Below are positions 6,345 to 10,192 of a stretch of DNA of 10,192 bases, in pieces (within the stretch, counting starts at the first letter, position 1; each line of letters starts with the position of its first letter). The notes beneath the pieces were generated by a model. It worked only from the letters and a program-made list of their open reading frames with translations, was not told the origin of the DNA and ran no database searches. Source of the DNA: Sphingobacterium sp. UBA6711 (lineage in GTDB: Bacteria > Bacteroidota > Bacteroidia > Sphingobacteriales > Sphingobacteriaceae); NCBI GenBank assembly GCA_002454415.1, contig DKIT01000088.1:15377-25568 (forward strand). Reading direction: 5' to 3'. The translations under genes and the position numbers were made by a program.

Positions 6345-7397
6345 TTAATTTTTTGGAAGATTAACTTCTCTGTCATAAAGCAAATCAATTACGTTTTTTA
6401 TGAAATCTTCCTTTTTAATTCGCTCAGCATTAGTATTGTAAGCAATTGAAATATCAGCCTCTTTATTATAAATAAGAATAGCATGAGATCCTAAAGTATC
6501 CCCACCGTGCCCAAAAAAGTTAATACCTCCAAAATCCCACAGCGCAATTCCTCGGCCCCATTCTTCTTTTCCAAGTACCGGCTACATTAGATTTAGCGTT
6601 TCATTATTTATAATATGATAGTGGAAAAGATTATTCATAAAAACATTTAGATCATGGGAAGTTGCAGATACATCACCAACACCTATTACATTCAGAAAAT
6701 CGATTTCTTTGTCCAACGGACTCCAAGAACTGCCGTTATAATGATAAGGCGGAAACACGCCTTTTTGGCCAGGTATGAAGGAAGTTAGATTTTTCAGTCG
6801 GAGCGGTTTTATAATTTCTTTACGCACAATTTTTTGAAATGGTTTTTGATATTTCCCTTCAAGAATTTTTGTGAGCAGATAATAAGCGGAATTTGAATAA
6901 GCAACTTTTTCACCGGGTTCAAAGCTAATACCTTGTTTGATGATCAGATCCATGATCTGTTTGTCGCTGACTTTCTCAGTTACCCACACTTCTCCATCTT
7001 TGACGACATAACTTCCAAGCCCACTGGTGTGACCCAATAGATTTTGTATCGTTATTTTTTCAGAATTAGGAATTTGGGGATAAAACTCAGCTAGCCTATC
7101 GCTCAAGCGCAATTTATTTTCTTCGATCAACTTAAAAATTAAAACAGCTGTAATCATTTTGGTCACAGAACCAACCTGATATTTTGTATGCTGTTTGAAG
7201 GACAATTCGGGGATATTTTTTTGTCCAAAGGTTTTGGCATAGACTTCTCTACCGTTTTTAAATATCGATACACTTCCAACACCTAAATTTTTACTTTCAA
7301 TCAAGCTAAAGTATGCATTGAGTTTATCAGAATTGATAGTCTGTCCAAAGAGGAGGGATGGAAGGATTGCTAATAGTAGTATGAATTTGTTTTTCAT
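6345..7397 (-). pseudogene. Secreted class-C-type serine hydrolase (beta-lactamase fold), interrupted by in-frame TAG
   Basis: This belongs to the beta-lactamase class C / penicillin-binding serine hydrolase family (PF00144 type). Residues 1-18 form a signal peptide ending SLLFG, so the product is exported. The nucleophile motif is SVTK (Ser77, Lys80), followed by LLGHTSGL and the second motif YSN (167-169). Translation then meets TAG at codon 272 (6582-6584). The same frame continues for 78 codons to TAA at 6345 with clear family sequence: PVLGKEEWGRG, WDFGG, and FGHGGDTLGSHAI, whose HGG at 297-299 is the third catalytic motif. A product stopping at residue 271 would lack that motif and the last core strands. 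No frameshift or other stop is present, so the lesion is recent, an error, or read through. The natural substrate is unknown. The gene is convergent with ppsA and has no operon partner. Confidence 0.88.
6582..6584 (-). other. In-frame amber codon (272) inside the serine hydrolase
   Basis: The minus strand reads ATG TAG CCG. The codon separates the SxxK and YxN motifs from the HGG motif. A single change from AAG (Lys) or CAG (Gln) would create it. The base after the stop is C, a weak context for termination in bacteria. Confidence 0.9.
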
Positions 7398-7656
7398 TCT
7401 TGCTTTTTTATTAATACTAATGACACATATTACATCTGATGAAAGTTCTTTAAATCAGACAGGTTGCATTAAAGAATTGGATAATCCTAATGTACGTTTT
7501 AATTCCAAGTTATGTTTCCAAATGTAACGAATTAAATAGAGTTGAAATAAGTAAATGTATACTGCTTAGCACGTAGGCAAAAATTTCCCTACTATTAAAA
7601 ATGGCATTTTAATTGCGGGGAGGATCTTAGCATACTCTCAATTCTTACATACTGGA

Positions 7657-8313
7657 ATGCATAATATATTACTCGTTGACGATCATACTCTGGTGCGAAA
7701 CGGATTTAGGCTTATACTGGAGTCATTTAATGAAATAGCGGTTATAGGCGAGGCCGGAAATGGGCTTGAGGCACTCGAATTCCTGAATACCAATCCACTG
7801 CCAGATCTTATACTGACAGATATTTCCATGGCTGAGATGGACGGAATAACTTTGATTCACAAGGTAAAGGACAAGTTTCCAGCCGCCCGTGTCGCTGTTT
7901 TATCTATGATTGAGGATATCACAACCATTGCTGACTCGTTTAGGGCTGGAGCTGTTGGCTATATATCTAAAAGCTCTAATTATGACGATATGGTTAATGG
8001 TGTAATACAGGTCTTGGAGGGACAAAGATATCTTTCAATGTCAATTGGTTTAGCATTGCTGGATCATTTCGAGGCACATGATCCTGCTCCGTCAGATAAA
8101 CGATCTATTTTTCTTCGTTACGCTATTTCTGAAAGAGAGCTACACATTCTTGAGCTTATCTCACAAGGCTTTACGAACTCCGAAATTGCAGACCTCGTAT
8201 TTTTGAGTAAACGTACAATTGAGGGACATCGGCAGCAGCTGATCGATAAAACTGGAACCAAAAATACTGCCGACCTTGTGCGGTTCGCCTTCCAGCACAA
8301 AATCTTACAGTAG
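7657..8313 (+). CDS. NarL/LuxR-type two-component response regulator
   Basis: This 218-residue cytoplasmic regulator has a receiver domain (about 2-120) and a C-terminal LuxR-type helix-turn-helix (about 150-215). The receiver has the acidic pair Asp8-Asp9, phospho-acceptor Asp55 in LILTDISMAEMDG, Ser83 in AVLSM, and Lys105 in GYISKS, so it should be phosphorylatable. The DNA-binding part shows ISERELHILELISQGFTNSE and LSKRTIEGHRQQLIDKTG. There is no sensor kinase in the window, so it is an orphan here. The start is ATG 7657, giving the usual MHNILLVDDH opening. The purine-rich GGGGAGG at 7617-7623 is over 30 bases upstream, too far to be its ribosome site. It ends with TAG followed by A. The target genes are unknown. 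Confidence 0.94.
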   Translation: MHNILLVDDHTLVRNGFRLILESFNEIAVIGEAGNGLEALEFLNTNPLPDLILTDISMAEMDGITLIHKVKDKFPAARVAVLSMIEDITTIADSFRAGAVGYISKSSNYDDMVNGVIQVLEGQRYLSMSIGLALLDHFEAHDPAPSDKRSIFLRYAISERELHILELISQGFTNSEIADLVFLSKRTIEGHRQQLIDKTGTKNTADLVRFAFQHKILQ

Positions 8314-8432
8314 ATGCAACTGAGGAATTTGCTTTGCCATTTTTGAAAGCTCTCATACCAAAATTCAGTTTCTGATAAGAAGGCAGACAATGCTTATTGA
8401 TTCATGTGTGGAAAATAATGATTGACAGATAG

Positions 8433-8470
8433 TGTCCGATGCCAAATCCCCGGACAGAATTTTTTATTTT
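8433..8470 (+). terminator. Weak hairpin and T-rich tail, possible end of the response regulator transcript
   Basis: TGTCCG (8433-8438) and CGGACA (8451-8456) form a 6-bp GC-rich stem with a 12-base loop, followed by GAA and TTTTTTATTTT. It lies 120 bases after the response regulator stop. The stem is short, so confidence is modest. Confidence 0.4.
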
Positions 8471-8536
8471 CATAAAACTAAAAGTGAAATGGTATTGTAT
8501 TATATGTACTTTTCAAAAATAGGTTAATTGCAACTA

Positions 8537-8573
8537 AGCCCTGAGTTACCCCCTAGCTCAGGGCTACTTTTTT
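8537..8573 (+). terminator. Strong intrinsic terminator with no adjacent gene
   Basis: AGCCCTGAGTTA (8537-8548) pairs with TAGCTCAGGGCT (8554-8565) in a 12-bp stem with one G-U pair, capped by CCCCC, then AC and six T (8568-8573). It is the best terminator in the window, yet it lies 224 bases after the response regulator stop, beyond another possible terminator. It may be a backup for that gene or end a separate small RNA. Confidence 0.8.
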
Positions 8574-8923
8574 CCACAAGACAAAACTAGAGTCACTTGT
8601 TGTTTCGGTCTCCATATGATCAATATCAGGTAACATTTAAGGTCAATTATCCATACTTTCGGCCTTTTCTATTCCTCCCATCCCTAACTCATCAAGAATA
8701 ATAGTTAGCACATCAGATGTGAGCCAGCTATCATTGTTACATAGCATTTCCTATGATTCGCGACGGAAATATAGCCTAGTATATTACACTTCTGAAAAAT
8801 AATGATAGCGTAGTCTACATGTTGTGAGATGCTTGGAAGATATAACTCAATGTTCAGTTTTTACTCATGAAATAATAAATTAGTGCATTTGAGTTTAAGG
8901 CAGTACATTAACCGTCTCGTATG
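8574..8923. other. Intergenic stretch without a convincing gene
   Basis: No frame here has recognisable protein similarity, and all frames are short. The longest suggestive one is a 34-codon minus-strand frame at 8643-8747. The only structure I see is an imperfect dyad at 8701-8731. It may be a 3' region of the desaturase transcript or decayed sequence. Confidence 0.5.
8701..8731. repeat. Imperfect inverted repeat centred on CACATC-A-GATGTG
   Basis: The core CACATC (8709-8714) and GATGTG (8716-8721) are perfect around a single A. The flanks ATAGTTAG and AGCCAGCTAT extend the complementarity with mismatches and a 2-base bulge. Read on the minus strand it lies about 195 bases after the desaturase end and is followed by ATTATTCTT, so it could be a weak terminator for that gene, or an operator. 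Confidence 0.35.
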
Positions 8924-9955
8924 TTATAACTTTGATTTTAGATAGGGGATACTGTATTTTTCGTTAAATCTTTTTTTGTCATCGCGATAGCTAATGACTG
9001 CACCAAGTCTATGCATCATTTTAATGTAGCACCAAGCGAGGTCAATCTGATAAGGCTTGAAACCACTTCGCGCACTTTTTGGATACAGATGATGGTTGTT
9101 GTGCCATTCTCCGGCAACGATGCCAGGCCATAGCTAGTTTATTGATTTGTCTTTTTCATTAAAATCAATACCTTCCCGTTGTTTGTCTTCTCCTTTTGCG
9201 TGACCCTCATAGTTGAATGTCCTTACACCTATAGCCCAAAATCCAGCCGCACCAAAAAGTGTACAAGCAAGCGCATGACCACCGATCAAATAAAATATGG
9301 CGTACCAGAACGCCCAATTTAATATCCAGGACCATATTGCATGAGAAGGATTGACATATGAGCCCCATTTTTGATATTGTTTGTAGTTGTTGGCAGTGAC
9401 TCCCGTATGACGCATGAGAAGTTTTACACGATTATAGGAATTTTCTGTAAGGTCTTTTGCAATAGGTTGGTGGTTCACATCTGCCAGGAAACAGTATAAA
9501 AATCCAGCTTGCGCATTATAGGGATCACCGGGTTGATCTGATTTTGCATGATGTACATGGTGCGAAATCACATATATTTCTTCCGGGATGACATTGATGG
9601 TTAGATTCTGTGTGAAAAAACGCCAAAATCCATTTCGAAATTTGAATGCTCCGTGTGTGGCGAATCGATGGTGCCATATTGTTCCATGGGTCCCCATAAT
9701 GATCATGCTGTAGATGAATGCAGCCAACACAGTCCACCAATGTATATGAAATAGCAAGAATAAGATAAAGAAAGGAATAAGGCAGGCAACTTTTAGCCAG
9801 CTAAAAAATGGTAGCCAGTTTCGCCTGTCCTTAAAGACATTGAGACGTTTAAAAAATTCATTCAGAAGTTGTTTTTGACTAGGCTTTACGAGGTTTCCAT
9901 CGCTGTCTTTCCATCCGTATCTAGGAACTTGTAGGACATGATCTAAAAAGGGCAT
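8924..9955 (-). pseudogene. Membrane fatty acyl-CoA desaturase, interrupted by in-frame TAG
   Basis: This is a di-iron integral-membrane desaturase (PF00487 type) that inserts a double bond into acyl chains, probably for membrane fluidity. Two hydrophobic segments lie at about 54-92 and more at about 220-260. The first histidine box is HRFATH (96-101) and the second HHVHH (132-136). Translation meets TAG at codon 274 (9134-9136), directly after DKSIN. The same frame runs on for 69 codons to TAA at 8924: LWPGIVAGEWHNNHHLYPKS includes the third box HNNHH (285-289), followed by a normal C-terminus. Without that box the iron site cannot form, so a 273-residue product should be inactive. From memory the family has Gln at this place (SINQ), a single C-to-T change from TAG. 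The start ATG is at 9953-9955. The full 343-residue span fits the family. Confidence 0.9.
9134..9136 (-). other. In-frame amber codon (274) inside the desaturase
   Basis: The minus strand reads AAC TAG CTA. Stop followed by CUA is a known leaky context in several viral and eukaryotic readthrough genes; its effect in Bacteroidota is unknown to me. The codon lies between the second and third histidine boxes. Confidence 0.9.
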
Positions 9956-9979
9956 TTATATTTTTTTAATGATAAGTTT

Positions 9980-9992
9980 TGCTAAGTTAGCA
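9980..9992. promoter_or_regulatory. Dyad TGCTAA-G-TTAGCA upstream of the desaturase
   Basis: The six-base arms are perfectly complementary around a central G, 25-37 bases before the desaturase ATG. On the minus strand it contains TAACTTAG, one mismatch from the -7 consensus TAnnTTTG, without a matching -33. It could be an operator for a regulator of membrane lipid genes. No such regulator is in the window. Confidence 0.35.
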
Positions 9993-10192
9993 TATAATAA
10001 GGATTAAAAGTGTTAATATTCAAAGTTTAACATATCATTCATTATTCTGATGTAACATCCAAACTGTCATTGTGTTCTTTCAGTTTATTTTCGGCGGATT
10101 AATTTATTTTGAAAATTTAACGACCTATTGTCAAATATTATAGGTATATTTATTAAAGTGATCTACTATTCATATAACCCCATTCTGTAGAT

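Noticed and set aside
6194..6388. Minus-strand frame of 64 codons
   Set aside because: It overlaps the real C-terminus of the serine hydrolase in another frame and is low-complexity, AT-rich sequence.
7318..7527. Plus-strand frame of 69 codons with a hydrophobic stretch
   Set aside because: Its first third is antisense to the serine hydrolase signal peptide, which explains the hydrophobic run; the rest has no resemblance to known proteins.
8118..8390. Minus-strand frames antisense to the response regulator end
   Set aside because: They are shadows of the LuxR-type helix-turn-helix coding sequence.
8643..8747. Minus-strand frame of 34 codons in the desaturase downstream region
   Set aside because: It looks mildly protein-like but has no recognisable family, no ribosome site, and stops close upstream in frame.
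1..10192. CRISPR arrays, tRNA or rRNA genes, insertion sequences
   Set aside because: No regularly spaced repeats, cloverleaf-like or rRNA-like sequence, or transposase motifs were seen on either strand.

Overview
The window looks like chromosomal DNA of a Bacteroidota bacterium, most likely Sphingobacteriaceae (Sphingobacterium-like). This rests on AT-rich sequence, genes mostly without Shine-Dalgarno sites, promoter elements resembling the Bacteroidota TTTG/TAnnTTTG type, and the character of the proteins. The family and genus are inference from protein resemblance, not from a search.

Layout, left to right. Positions 1-2261 (minus strand) carry an operon reading DUF2891 lipoprotein, then pxpB, then pxpC, which runs off the left edge. 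PxpB and PxpC are subunits of prokaryotic 5-oxoprolinase; the third subunit, PxpA, is not in the window. Positions 2262-2697 are intergenic and hold the operon's probable promoter, a 5' fragment of a thioredoxin reductase gene with a -7 element, a small plus-strand open frame with a perfect inverted repeat over its start, and a plus-strand hairpin terminator. An AraC-family regulator (2698-3582, minus) is divergent from phosphoenolpyruvate synthase (ppsA, 3707-6133, plus); the gap contains two dyads that could be operators. ppsA ends at a good terminator (6188-6226), flanked by two tiny open frames with unusually strong Shine-Dalgarno sequences.

Positions 6345-7397 (minus) encode a secreted class-C-type serine hydrolase interrupted by an in-frame TAG at codon 272. 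An orphan NarL/LuxR-type response regulator follows (7657-8313, plus), then a long gap with two hairpin terminators and no convincing gene. The window ends with a membrane fatty acyl-CoA desaturase (8924-9955, minus), interrupted by an in-frame TAG at codon 274.

The most striking observation is that both interrupted genes have the same kind of lesion. Each has a single amber codon, a fully intact frame beyond it (78 and 69 codons), and an essential catalytic motif (HGG; the third histidine box HNNHH) on the far side. Both internal TAGs are followed by C, while the two TAGs that end genes normally here are followed by A. This may be recent gene inactivation, sequencing error, or amber readthrough/suppression; the sequence alone cannot decide. 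ppsA also departs from its family at three conserved positions, including the ATP-site lysine of the GGKNASLGEM motif, which is Pro24 here.
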